In this document: positions 15,728 through 24,413 of the stretch, piece after piece
Numbering within the stretch: position 1 is the first letter of the stretch
Layout of the letters: each line of letters opens with the position of its first letter
Assembly: GCF_000205165.1 (NCBI RefSeq)
Contig: NZ_GL883819.1
Span: 1 to 41,141 of the forward strand
Direction: 5' to 3'
Origin: Paraprevotella xylaniphila YIT 11841
GTDB taxonomy: Bacteria; Bacteroidota; Bacteroidia; Bacteroidales; Bacteroidaceae
Length of the DNA stretch: 41,141 nt
Program-made: the position numbers and the translations under genes
The notes under the pieces: generated by a model
Database searches by the model: none
What the model was told of the DNA's origin: nothing
What the model saw: only the letters and a program-made list of their open reading frames with translations

Positions 15728-15829
15728 GTTTTGTATTCGTTATATTGTTTTGCCTCTGTTTTATGCCATTTTATTCTTTACCAACCGTTTATGTCATCTT
15801 GAACCTATAATGCCTTTTTCATATTCATT

Positions 15830-18520
15830 TCATTCCTCCATGGGTGTTGCGGCGGGTTGTTGTACCGGTATGGCAGGCGGACTGGCCGTGTCGGCACTGT
15901 TGGTCTGGATTTCCGTTCCGGATGCCGCTTCGGCAGACGAGGTGGTTGTGGGTGCGTCTCCTGTCCCTATGTCCTGTTCCCCCGTAGTTGCACCGCCATT
16001 TTCGGCATCTCCGGGGATTGCCGGCTGCGCTGCTTGTTGGGGGGCTGCGGACTTCTCCAAATCGGTCAATATCTTGCGGCATTGTTCCGGATCGGCTTTG
16101 AGTTTTTTCCAGTATTTTTTGAACGCTTTGCGGTATTCCTTGTTGAATGTACCGTCGTTGAGCATGTATTTCAGGTTGCGCTCATCCTTCAGGCAGCATT
16201 GTACCATAGGTAATCCCCAGTCTATACGTTTGTCCCCGAAACTGTTCACCGTGGGGTCATCGGCCGATGGTTCGAAAAACTCATCGAACATGAAATTGTC
16301 GTCCATGTATCCCGTCGTGGTGCGTTTAGGAGCATCCAAGTTGAAGCGTAGCTGTGCCTTGAGGTAAAGGGCTCTCGGGTCGGCGGGGGATACTTGTGTG
16401 GCATCTTCCAACATGTAGAGCGCAGTGCCCCAGCATCCGGGGTCTTCCTGCGCCGCCAATACGACGATTTTGTTCCAATATGAGGAGTTTGATACGGTAT
16501 CCATGACCTCCGGGTCGTTCCATTCGCAGTTCAGGCTGCGAAGGAATATTTTCAGTCTGCGATATTCCGGTTTGCCGTCAGGCAGGAGCATTTCCGCTAC
16601 GCGGTAGGCCGAAGCGAAGGCACCGGCATTGGCCAACATCTTAATGTGAGATGTGACGATGGCTTCGTCGTTGTACCATCCCTGCCAACTTGCGTTGCCG
16701 AAGTCGTCCATTTTTTGTTTGTGGTATTCCAGATTTAGTTGCACGTCGATGTAAGGTTTGAGCAGATTGGTGTCTGCCACACCGCGTTGGGCGTAACACC
16801 GGGCCAGTTCGTAGGCTGCCAATGGCCATTGGCGCAGGCCGTCCTCGTCTTTGACCGACGTGTAGGCGGCCCGGGCTATAGTTTCCTTTTCCTTCGGGTC
16901 TTTAATCATGCCGAGTAGTTCGTAGAACTCGTAAGGTACTTGTTTTTGCCCGGCGCGGTATCCGGGGTCGGTCTGGTAGAGTTCCCATATCTCTTCACGT
17001 GTCTTCACGCGGTTGGTGTAGTATTGGTATTCGATGTCCACGATGCGCAGTTGGGGCAGGATCTGTTGTTCAATGATGCTCCAACACGGCAGTTTGCGGA
17101 TGGCGGCTTCCTGCCGCCCCATGTCTTTCGTCGTGGAGAGTACGGCTCGCACGCTGGCAGCCTCTTCTTTTAGCGAGTCGGCTTCCAAAAGGTTCGCCAC
17201 ATCAGTCCATGTGGCCACCTTGTGGGTGGTTTTGATTTCGCCCGTGCGGCGGGCATCCTGCAAGGCAGGGAAACGGCTCAATTCGTCGCGCAGGTATTCC
17301 GCACGTTCGCGGCAGAGGCGGGCATTGATGGCGTTGCCGCCTTCGGGCGAGGCCGACCCGTGGATGACCGCACTGGTGATGCCCGCATCGGCACCCATAT
17401 AGCGCGACATGTTGTCTTTGAGTTGGTTCATTTGTTTGAAGTTCAACGTGTCTGTCGGGTCGAGGCGTGCTTCTCCTACCACGAATTTCAAATCGAGCTT
17501 TTCGTGGTCTTTGCTGAATTCTGCCCGTCCTCTTCGTGCATAGCGCTCGCGGTTGATGGGAAGCTCGATGAGGCTGTAATCCAAGAAGCGCATGGGATCT
17601 TTTACATAGCCTTCGCTCAGGCAGACACTGTCTTGCCGATAGGGGATGTTGGAGTTCATGCCGTATGCCTGAAGGGCATCCACCCGGTAACGCGTATTGC
17701 GGTCTACGGGTTCCAATACGAAGTGGATGAGCATGGAATCTTCCACATGGGAATGCATGAACGTTCCTTCACGGTATTTGAATAAGGGGTCGCGGGTTTC
17801 GTCAAAGCCCATACGGCGCAAGTTGCCTTTTTGAAACTGTTCGCCGTCTTTCACGAAAGGAACCAGATGGCCCACTACCTCGCCGTTGCCTTCTTCCTCA
17901 TTCTCGTCCAGGTTCACTTCTTCGCTGATGGGAATCGCCTTGACCACGGGGCTGACGATGATGCGTGATTTGTCATCCGTGTCATCGGCCGACAGGTAAT
18001 AGTAGAAAGGGCCGACCACCATGCGGTTACCGCACATGTTGGGGATTTGCGGTTCATTCTTCCGCTTGCGTTTGGCGGTTTTGGTCACCGTGCCTATCTG
18101 CTTGGCAGCCAAGCAGGTCACTTTGATGTCCATCATGCCTCGCAATTCCCGCTTTACGGGGTCAGAACCCGATGGTTTCACGACGATGTAACCTGTCAGT
18201 GGAAGCTGCATCAGGCAGTAGCCGTCTTGGTCGGTTTCAGCCAAAGCGTCGTACTCCGATTCTGATTGTGGGGCATAGGTCATGCCCTTGGCTTCCTCCT
18301 CTTGGCATTTCTTCATGAAGGCGTTGGCTTTGCTCGCATTGAAGAAGCCATATACGATGACACCCGGCCAAGGGGCGGCATCCTTGCTGTTCAGGTCTTC
18401 TGCGCGTCGGACCGTGATATTGATGTTCTTCACCTGGGCTTCTGCGGGGATATGGACCGCTACGATGAACAGCAGGAACAGCAGGTAGCGTGTAATCATA
18501 TAGAAATTCGTTTTATACAT
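15830..18520 (-). CDS. OmpA-like domain protein with helical-repeat C-terminal region
   Basis: An 896-residue exported protein (ATG at 18520; ATG at 18499 would also give the signal peptide YLLFLLFIVAVHIPAEA). The first 330 residues are beta-rich. An OmpA/MotB-type peptidoglycan-binding domain spans roughly 335-490, with the diagnostic HGSASPEGGNAINARLCRER followed by AEYLRDEL, comparable to the GHTD...N..LS..RA motif. Residues about 500-820 look like TPR/SEL1-type helical repeats (WPLAAYELARCYAQRGVADT, PADPRALYLKAQLRFN), and the last 75 residues are Ala/Pro/Thr-rich low complexity. OmpA-like proteins recur in Bacteroidales fimbrillin loci; anchoring the structure to the cell wall is the likely job, by inference. 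Confidence 0.82.
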   Translation of the reverse strand: MYKTNFYMITRYLLFLLFIVAVHIPAEAQVKNINITVRRAEDLNSKDAAPWPGVIVYGFFNASKANAFMKKCQEEEAKGMTYAPQSESEYDALAETDQDGYCLMQLPLTGYIVVKPSGSDPVKRELRGMMDIKVTCLAAKQIGTVTKTAKRKRKNEPQIPNMCGNRMVVGPFYYYLSADDTDDKSRIIVSPVVKAIPISEEVNLDENEEEGNGEVVGHLVPFVKDGEQFQKGNLRRMGFDETRDPLFKYREGTFMHSHVEDSMLIHFVLEPVDRNTRYRVDALQAYGMNSNIPYRQDSVCLSEGYVKDPMRFLDYSLIELPINRERYARRGRAEFSKDHEKLDLKFVVGEARLDPTDTLNFKQMNQLKDNMSRYMGADAGITSAVIHGSASPEGGNAINARLCRERAEYLRDELSRFPALQDARRTGEIKTTHKVATWTDVANLLEADSLKEEAASVRAVLSTTKDMGRQEAAIRKLPCWSIIEQQILPQLRIVDIEYQYYTNRVKTREEIWELYQTDPGYRAGQKQVPYEFYELLGMIKDPKEKETIARAAYTSVKDEDGLRQWPLAAYELARCYAQRGVADTNLLKPYIDVQLNLEYHKQKMDDFGNASWQGWYNDEAIVTSHIKMLANAGAFASAYRVAEMLLPDGKPEYRRLKIFLRSLNCEWNDPEVMDTVSNSSYWNKIVVLAAQEDPGCWGTALYMLEDATQVSPADPRALYLKAQLRFNLDAPKRTTTGYMDDNFMFDEFFEPSADDPTVNSFGDKRIDWGLPMVQCCLKDERNLKYMLNDGTFNKEYRKAFKKYWKKLKADPEQCRKILTDLEKSAAPQQAAQPAIPGDAENGGATTGEQDIGTGDAPTTTSSAEAASGTEIQTNSADTASPPAIPVQQPAATPMEE

Positions 18521-18541
18521 GGTGATATGCAAGTTGCGGGT

Positions 18542-19075
18542 TTACTTGATGATATAGGCGAAGGAAACGCCGAGTTTAAACGGGATGAAGGCATAGCCGT
18601 GCGCTGTGCGGCGGTTTTCGGAATAATGGTCGTCGCGGTAGTAATGCTTGTGGTCGTAGTAGACGGCACCCACACTCCCGTAACATTCTATGTTCCAATG
18701 GGGCGAGAGGAAGAAAGCGTAGCCGAAAGTCAGTCCGCCACCCCAGGCGTCGCCCTTATAGGTCTCGCTGCCCCACGTGATGTCGTAAGACGTGCCAAGG
18801 GCTGCCACTCCGATGAATTCGCGCATCATGGGGCGTCCGCCGAACCAATAGCGGAACTCGGGGATGGCACCCGCCATTTTCATGTCCATGCCCCACGGTT
18901 TGTAGTTGCCGAGCACGGACAGGCCGAAAGTGGTCTTGTTGCCCGTAACGATTTCCATGCTTAAGTTGGGGGTCATCAGTCCATCCCATAGTGCGTCGGT
19001 CTTCAGGGCCAATAGCTGCGCTTTCAGTCCGGCTGTTACGGCTACTGTTATGATTGTTGATAAAAGGCGTTTCAT
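18542..19075 (-). CDS. DUF3575 family outer-membrane protein (short paralogue)
   Basis: A 177-residue protein; the ATG at 19075 gives the signal peptide MKRLLSTIITVAVTAGLKAQ, and the open frame further upstream runs through the hairpin at 19113-19158, so it is not used. The DUF3575 pattern is plain: ALKTDALWDGLMTPNLSMEI, then FGLSVLGNYKPWG, EFRYWFGGRPMMREFIGVAA, GDAWGGGLTFGYAFFLSPHW and a closing VSFAYIIK strand, an eight-stranded barrel-like outline. DUF3575 proteins are regular companions of fimbrillin genes in Bacteroidales. It begins the envelope half of the operon, 21 bp before the OmpA-like gene. Confidence 0.85.
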   Translation of the reverse strand: MKRLLSTIITVAVTAGLKAQLLALKTDALWDGLMTPNLSMEIVTGNKTTFGLSVLGNYKPWGMDMKMAGAIPEFRYWFGGRPMMREFIGVAALGTSYDITWGSETYKGDAWGGGLTFGYAFFLSPHWNIECYGSVGAVYYDHKHYYRDDHYSENRRTAHGYAFIPFKLGVSFAYIIK

Positions 19076-19112
19076 TCGTTCTTTTCGATTGGTTTGTTCT
19101 TTTTTATTCAAA

Positions 19113-19158
19113 ACATCTTCCGGCGCACACGGTTGCAAGGCATGCGGCCGGAAGATGT
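19113..19158 (-). terminator. Intra-operon attenuator-like hairpin
   Basis: A 15-bp stem with a single bulged base (19113-19127 with 19143-19158; core ACATCTTCCGG/CCGGAAGATGT) lies in the 117-bp gap between the third fimbrillin gene and the DUF3575 gene. On the minus strand it is followed by TTTGAATAAAA, a weak U-tract, so partial termination or 3'-end protection of the subunit mRNA is plausible. Confidence 0.6.
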
Positions 19159-19192
19159 GCCGTCGGGCTTTTATGCCAGAAGGGAGGGCATG

Positions 19193-20419
19193 TCATAACT
19201 CGACGGAGGGGCCGTTGACGGAATCCTGCCAATCGGTGAGGCTGGCATTCGCTTTCACTTCTTCTATGTCATTCACCGTGATGGTCACCATGTAAGAGAT
19301 TCCTTGTCGGAACAGGTTGGTCTCGCTGTCGGAAGCACCGTAAGGAGGCCCTACGGTAAGCCATTCTTCCGTAGTGATGTCGAAGCCTTCTTCTGGGGCT
19401 TCCCCCTCTTTGTGCAGCGTGATTTCAAGACGGTATTTCTTTTCCGGGTAGAGCATCAGGCTGCCGCCCACTCTCGTGGCCTGTCCCAAGGTAGTGCCGA
19501 TGGCTACAGGCTGCAAGTCTCCGTCTTGTGCATCCTTGAGCGTGAAATCTGTCCTTGCGCTGTCGTCCGATGGCTTGATCCTTTCAGCTAGCGTGAGCCT
19601 CTTGTCCGGATCTTCTCCCCATGGTTCACGTTTTTCCAAGTCGGCCACGATGAGGTCAACTTTGGAATGCGTATCGAGGATTCTGATGGACTTCACGGAA
19701 ATCTTGTCGGCATCCTCAAACACGGATTCTTCTTTTAGCGGATCCGCTCCGGGTTTCACCTGGAACTGTAAACGTGTCAGCATGTGCTGCAAGCCGATTA
19801 AGGGCATGGCTGCGTCCGCGTTCTCCCGGAAGTAGCGTGCGCTGTAAGCATACTTGTCTTGGAGCGTGGCTCTCCCCCAGATAATGTCCTGCGTGCCGTC
19901 TATCGTATAATGCACTGTGGCGCGATGGCGCGGGCCGCCGGAACCGTCTCCGTCTGCCGACGCTTCATACGTGATATGGGTATCCTCTGCATACGGATAG
20001 TAGCCGTAGAATTCATACATGTAGAATTGGCTGATGGGGTAGAAGTAGTGCCCGTCCCACGACACGTTGCTGCCTTCCTTCTTCGCTTTCACGTTTTTCA
20101 TCAGGCAGGAAGCGTAGTTGTCTTCAGGGGCGAACCACGAGATATCGGGTGCGCCGTCGTTTTTCTCCTGTTTTCCACGTGCGAGACAGAACACTCCCAT
20201 TTTGTCCAGATTGCCGTCATCGTCCACTGTGGCCCGCTTGTCCACAGAAGTGGACACGTCATCCGAATGGGCGGCGAAGCGGATTTCCACTTCGCTGTTG
20301 CCGGGTATGAATACGGGGGCGGCCGCATAATCCGACAGGTTTTCGTTGGAACAGCCGGGCAGCAGCATGCAAGCTACCGCCACGGCCCAAAGATAATGAT
20401 GTAACTTCATCTGTCTCAT
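19193..20419 (-). CDS. Fimbrillin family (Mfa-like) lipoprotein, third copy
   Basis: A 408-residue lipoprotein (ATG at 20419; ATG at 20410 also possible) with lipobox LLPGC at about residues 19-23. It carries the features shared with its two upstream neighbours: HYTIDGTQDIIWGRA, the core-strand motif LQHMLTRLQFQVKPG and a C-terminal YMVTITVNDIEEVKANASLT followed by DW. Such proteins are exported as lipoproteins, trimmed at the surface and polymerised by donor-strand exchange in type V pili; polymerisation of this one is inference. It is the last subunit gene before the hairpin at 19113-19158, and lies 38 bp after the second copy. It could be a tip or anchor variant rather than the shaft subunit. 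Confidence 0.87.
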   Translation of the reverse strand: MRQMKLHHYLWAVAVACMLLPGCSNENLSDYAAAPVFIPGNSEVEIRFAAHSDDVSTSVDKRATVDDDGNLDKMGVFCLARGKQEKNDGAPDISWFAPEDNYASCLMKNVKAKKEGSNVSWDGHYFYPISQFYMYEFYGYYPYAEDTHITYEASADGDGSGGPRHRATVHYTIDGTQDIIWGRATLQDKYAYSARYFRENADAAMPLIGLQHMLTRLQFQVKPGADPLKEESVFEDADKISVKSIRILDTHSKVDLIVADLEKREPWGEDPDKRLTLAERIKPSDDSARTDFTLKDAQDGDLQPVAIGTTLGQATRVGGSLMLYPEKKYRLEITLHKEGEAPEEGFDITTEEWLTVGPPYGASDSETNLFRQGISYMVTITVNDIEEVKANASLTDWQDSVNGPSVEL

Positions 20420-20457
20420 GATTTGTTACTTGGTAATTAAAACTGTCCTTATCAGGT

Positions 20458-21819
20458 TTACGGTTCTACCGGTTCTTCCACGTCTTCTTCCGGCTCTTCT
20501 GTTGCTCCGCCGTCGAGGTTGGTGTCCACGTCAATGTCACCACCCTCTTTCCAAGCTTCAAGAGTAGCTTCCACTTCGATCTTCGCCATGCCGTAGACCT
20601 TGACCTTCACATTATAAGAAGTACCTTCGGCTGCTGCGGCACTCTCCGGAATCACGATGGGACGCTTTATATCGGTCGTACCTGCCGGGTTGGTTGAACC
20701 GTCATCGGTCTTGAAGGTCTGCTTCAGGGTGATTACCATTTCATATTCCTTTTCGCCGGGGGCTACCATCAGGCAATGACCTCTGTTCTGGTAAGTCTCA
20801 CCCCAGTTTCCATCACCTTTTACCAAAGTTACGGGTACCAAATCCTTTGTTGTGCTTTCCTCTTCATTGTAGTCTTTCAGTACGAGGGCTGCTTCCTGTG
20901 CGTCTACGCTACCGGTCGGGACTTCGAAGAACAAGGTTTGTGTAGGAGCAACGGCCTCTCCACCCATGTCATAAGCCACAATCATTTTACCTGTGGTCTT
21001 GGATTTCACCGTGATTTTCTCCACTGACACGTCACTACAATCGTCATTCATACCCACAACTTGGAACGTGAAACGTGTCAACCTGTGCTTCATGACGATG
21101 TTCGGGATTACACCTGCACGTGCCGTAGCGGCGGAGAAGCCCGTACTACTTGCTGCAAGTTCGTCAGCGTCTGTCTTCTTGACAGCCATGCCTGTCATCA
21201 AGTCTTGCGAACCGTCTATTTTAAACCACACATACTTCTGGGTGGCATGACTGTTGGGGGTTATGACGGTATCCTTCACGATGAACTTGGAGTTGTCGCT
21301 GTCCGCGGTGTAACCGTTTGTATGGTCGTATATGTAGTTCGCGTCGTCCAAATGATAGGCGAAGAAGTCGTGCGTGCCTTCGTTGGGATAATAACGAGGC
21401 TTGTCGTTTACAGTCCACGTCAATTTGTTGTCAGTTTCCACCTTGGTTTGTTTAGGGGTCTGCACTTCATCGTTGGCAGAATTGACAATGGTTACTTTTT
21501 CATCCTCTTCAGCATCCTGATAGAACCACTGGGAATAATTCCAACCGTCGCCGTCGCCATTTGCGGAACGCTCCATCATGAGTACGCGGAGTTTCTCGCC
21601 GTTCCACCAATTACCGCGTTCACCGAAGTCGCCCACGGAACCGATGCCACGCTTTTCCACGGAAACCGATGGACCGGCCACAGCCAGTTCCACGGGTACC
21701 AACCCGTCATTTGCGCTTCCGGGTACGTTGCCGCCTGTGGCGACCACATCGTCATTGGAGCATCCGCTCCATACGCCCATACCAGCCACTAAGGCTGAAG
21801 CAAAAAATAACTTTTTCAT
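20458..21819 (-). CDS. Fimbrillin family (Mfa-like) lipoprotein, second copy
   Basis: A 453-residue lipoprotein: MKKLFFASALVAGMGVWSGC gives a lipobox ending at Cys20, then SNDDVVATGGNVPGSANDGL. The N-terminal domain has VEKRGIGSVGDFG, a basic site of the type cleaved in fimbrillin maturation. Shared family motifs are WFKIDGSQDLMTGMA, MKHRLTRFTFQVVGMNDD and SYNVKVKVYGMAKIEVEATL. The tail is acidic and proline-rich (ATEEPEEDVEEPVEP), unlike the other two copies. It sits between the other two subunit genes with gaps of 73 and 38 bp. Its codon use looks the most regular of the three, which would suit an abundant shaft subunit, but this is an impression and not a measurement. Confidence 0.88.
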   Translation of the reverse strand: MKKLFFASALVAGMGVWSGCSNDDVVATGGNVPGSANDGLVPVELAVAGPSVSVEKRGIGSVGDFGERGNWWNGEKLRVLMMERSANGDGDGWNYSQWFYQDAEEDEKVTIVNSANDEVQTPKQTKVETDNKLTWTVNDKPRYYPNEGTHDFFAYHLDDANYIYDHTNGYTADSDNSKFIVKDTVITPNSHATQKYVWFKIDGSQDLMTGMAVKKTDADELAASSTGFSAATARAGVIPNIVMKHRLTRFTFQVVGMNDDCSDVSVEKITVKSKTTGKMIVAYDMGGEAVAPTQTLFFEVPTGSVDAQEAALVLKDYNEEESTTKDLVPVTLVKGDGNWGETYQNRGHCLMVAPGEKEYEMVITLKQTFKTDDGSTNPAGTTDIKRPIVIPESAAAAEGTSYNVKVKVYGMAKIEVEATLEAWKEGGDIDVDTNLDGGATEEPEEDVEEPVEP

Positions 21820-21892
21820 CTTACGATAAATTTAAATTAAACAATATATGAAATTACACAGAATTGTGTCTTCTGTCTTTCTGCCGTTTTCC

Positions 21893-23179
21893 TTATTCCG
21901 GGATTTCGACATCGCCTCCGTCAATCCACCCCGGGAGGCCGTCTATTTCGAGATCCACCCTTTGCGGTCCGTAAACTTTCAGCAGCACTTCGTGCTGTTT
22001 CCCGGCTTGGAAGCCGCCTGCGAAGTGCAGGTTGGCATAACGCGCCGTGAACAACGAGCCCGACGGAATGAGGTCATCCGGGCGTGTGGTGATGAGGCGG
22101 TAGTGTATGATTACGCCCATTTCGTCTACCGGCGGGACGAGCAGTTGCGTTCCTATTTTCATGGGTTCAGCCTTAGGATCGCTCACGCCCGGTTCGGGGT
22201 TGAACATGGCATTTTCCATCTGGTAGGTCGAGCCGAACTCCTCCGGTGTGTTTTCGTGGGGCAGGTAAACCGTGTCGCGTTCCGTTTCCCATACGATGCC
22301 CGTCGGGGGAACGTTGGTCTCGTCCGTCCAGTCATGGGACACCCCCGCCCAGTCGGCGGCCACGGTGAATTGCGCCTTCGTGGTGATGACTAAGGCCACG
22401 GCCTGTATGCGTATCTCGCGCCCTTGGGCGGCCAGGTCGTCGAACGCCTGAACCTTGAAGTTGAGCCGTGCCAGTTCGTGCTTCACGCGAAGATGAGGTT
22501 CGACATGCAGGCGGGCACTTTTCGTGCTGTATACCAAATCCCCGGCATGATTCATGAGATATTTGGTTTCATCATTGTCCGGCAGCCTTTCGGCATCTTC
22601 TGTACCGGGACGGGCGTATGCCGACATCAGGTCTTGTGTGCCGTCAATCCGGAAGAACTTGGTGATGCTGCCTTGTGTCCGTTGTTCCGGGGCATATTCT
22701 TCTGCATCTCCTTTATAATAAAGGAAGAAATTGTATTTATGCTCCGGGTAAACCGCGCTGTAATACGGCGGCTCGCCATCGGCCCATATCAGTTCGCAGG
22801 CGGCTGAAATCCGTGCTTTGCGGTCGTTTATCAGGCAAAGGGGCGCACCGCCCCCAGTGGAAGTTTCGTCGGCTGTGAGGTCTGAGGGGACGTCGTACAC
22901 ATGGTTGCGCGTCAGGAATGCGTAGACGCCGAACTCCGCTGCCATCCATTTGGCACGTTCCTCTTCGTCGTCCCAAAAGCCGAAAGACCCTTGGCCCCGT
23001 TTTCCCGTCACTAAAGCGTAGGCCGGGTCGGTGAGCGACAGGGTGACGGGGATGCTGTCCGCTGTCATTTCCGGGTTCGGGTTGTCTGCGTCGTAGACGG
23101 GCGCATACAGTCCGGGGTAGGACTCGTTGCAGGCTGCGAGTGCGCAGCACAAACCTATTCCTGCGATGTATCTTTTCAT
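21893..23179 (-). CDS. Fimbrillin family (Mfa-like) lipoprotein, first copy
   Basis: A 428-residue lipoprotein when started at the ATG at 23179, which gives MKRYIAGIGLCCALAACNES with lipobox LAAC; an ATG at 23206 and a GTG at 23215 upstream are less likely because they bury the signal peptide. It shares FFRIDGTQDLMSAYA, VKHELARLNFKVQAFDD and the C-terminal KQHEVLLKVYGPQRVDLEID with the two paralogues that follow. GKRGQGSFGFWDDEE near the N-terminus parallels KRGIGSVG in the second copy. It begins 33 bp after the DUF5119 gene, and the next gene is 73 bp downstream. Subunit role is inferred from family and context. Confidence 0.86.
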   Translation of the reverse strand: MKRYIAGIGLCCALAACNESYPGLYAPVYDADNPNPEMTADSIPVTLSLTDPAYALVTGKRGQGSFGFWDDEEERAKWMAAEFGVYAFLTRNHVYDVPSDLTADETSTGGGAPLCLINDRKARISAACELIWADGEPPYYSAVYPEHKYNFFLYYKGDAEEYAPEQRTQGSITKFFRIDGTQDLMSAYARPGTEDAERLPDNDETKYLMNHAGDLVYSTKSARLHVEPHLRVKHELARLNFKVQAFDDLAAQGREIRIQAVALVITTKAQFTVAADWAGVSHDWTDETNVPPTGIVWETERDTVYLPHENTPEEFGSTYQMENAMFNPEPGVSDPKAEPMKIGTQLLVPPVDEMGVIIHYRLITTRPDDLIPSGSLFTARYANLHFAGGFQAGKQHEVLLKVYGPQRVDLEIDGLPGWIDGGDVEIPE

Positions 23180-23211
23180 TTCAGTATGTTTGCTTTTCCT
23201 CTTCATACGTT

Positions 23212-24413
23212 TCACACTTCAATTTCAAACGTTTCGCCGGGTATCCACTGGTCCAGTCCGGTCGAGGTGCTGCCACTGTTCAGGATACCGTCTTTGTCGA
23301 TTTCCAGTGGTGTGCCGATTTCCACTGTGATGCTTCGGCTAGCTTGCCGGTAACCGCCTGCCTCTTCGTCCCATTGCAGTGACTTGCACTCTTTCAAGGT
23401 ATGGTAGAGGTTGATGCCTGCATGGAACACTTTGGCAGCTTTCCTTTGTGTTCCTTCCTCTTCGTAGTCATAGTGGGTGTAGATGGCAATCTGCAGGATG
23501 CCCGGTCCGGTGACCATGTCTTCAGTATGGCTTCGCACGATGCCGGGAATGTTGACGGCGGCTTCACAACGCAACGCTTCCGTCGAGGTGCTATCGGCCG
23601 CTGAAGGCAGGGCGGCGTATGCCGGCCTGAACAACAGCTTGTAGGTCTTTTGGGCCAGAATCAGCCCCGTGGTCAGTTCCATGGTGGAAGGTACGCCGGA
23701 GATTTCGGCCGTAAGGCTGTCCACTACCACGCCTGCCGTCTTTTCGATGTGGAATGCGAACGACACGTCCTGCGTGAGTGGTTCGGGCGTGAAGTCCACT
23801 ACCACCTGGCCTGTCCCTTCTTTGTCCAAAGGGACGGACACATGGTCCACCCGGGCATAGAACACGGGGCACCCTCACTGGAGATGAAGTCGGAGTAAGC
23901 GTTGTAATCCTTCCATTCCCCATACGCCCCCGCCACTTTCGGATCGTCTACAGGGTAGTGGCGGTAGGTAAGGTAGAGTGGGGTCAGGCCGCTTCCCAAT
24001 GTGGCTGCGTCGCCTTGCGCGTCCACGATGTCGGTGGCATCTACCAGTTCACCTTCGTCCCATCCGAATGTGGCGAAGTTATATTCACCGCTGCGAACCC
24101 ATAGGTTGTGCGTTCCGATTGGATCCAACGTGTCGGCCGAAGGCTGCCTTTCCGTCTCGGGCTGCATGAGGATGCCGTTGTTGCCGTTTTCTTCGGCGGT
24201 TATCCGGAATTCATACCGCAAGATGTTGACCGGACGCACGGCTATTACTCCCATGCTGTCGGGGCGGTTTCCTTGGTATTCCTCTTTCCAATGAAAACGG
24301 AAATCCATGAAAGAACGGTGAGGGTGTTCTGCCTGGCATAAGTCCACTTCTGTACATGAAGCCATGGCGCAGAGGAGCGGGAGTGCGGCAATCAGGCTGC
24401 TATACGGTTTCAT
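23212..24413 (-). pseudogene. DUF5119 (Mfa2/FimB-type) lipoprotein gene, disrupted by a frameshift
   Basis: Two overlapping frames together encode one 400-residue lipoprotein. The first (24413 down to 23799) opens MKPYSSLIAALPLLCAMASC, with a lipobox at MASC, and has the DUF5119 layout: FMDFRFHWKEEYQ, DSMGVIAVRPVNILRYEF, GTHNLWVRSGEYNFATFGWD. After EGAP it runs into an unrelated tail. The second frame resumes with VFYARVDHVSVPLDKEGTGQ and continues to GETFEIEV. The break is at a run of four C on the minus strand (23866-23869); a fifth C would restore GAPVFYARV in frame. Such proteins anchor or cap fimbrillin filaments in related loci. It may be a true null allele, a variable homopolymer or a sequencing error. 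It overlaps the preceding gene by ATGA. Confidence 0.8.

Noticed and set aside
23799-23870. Programmed -1 frameshift as explanation for the split DUF5119 gene
   Set aside because: The site GCCCCG is not a standard X XXY YYZ slippery heptamer and I see no stimulatory stem after it; one missing C is simpler.
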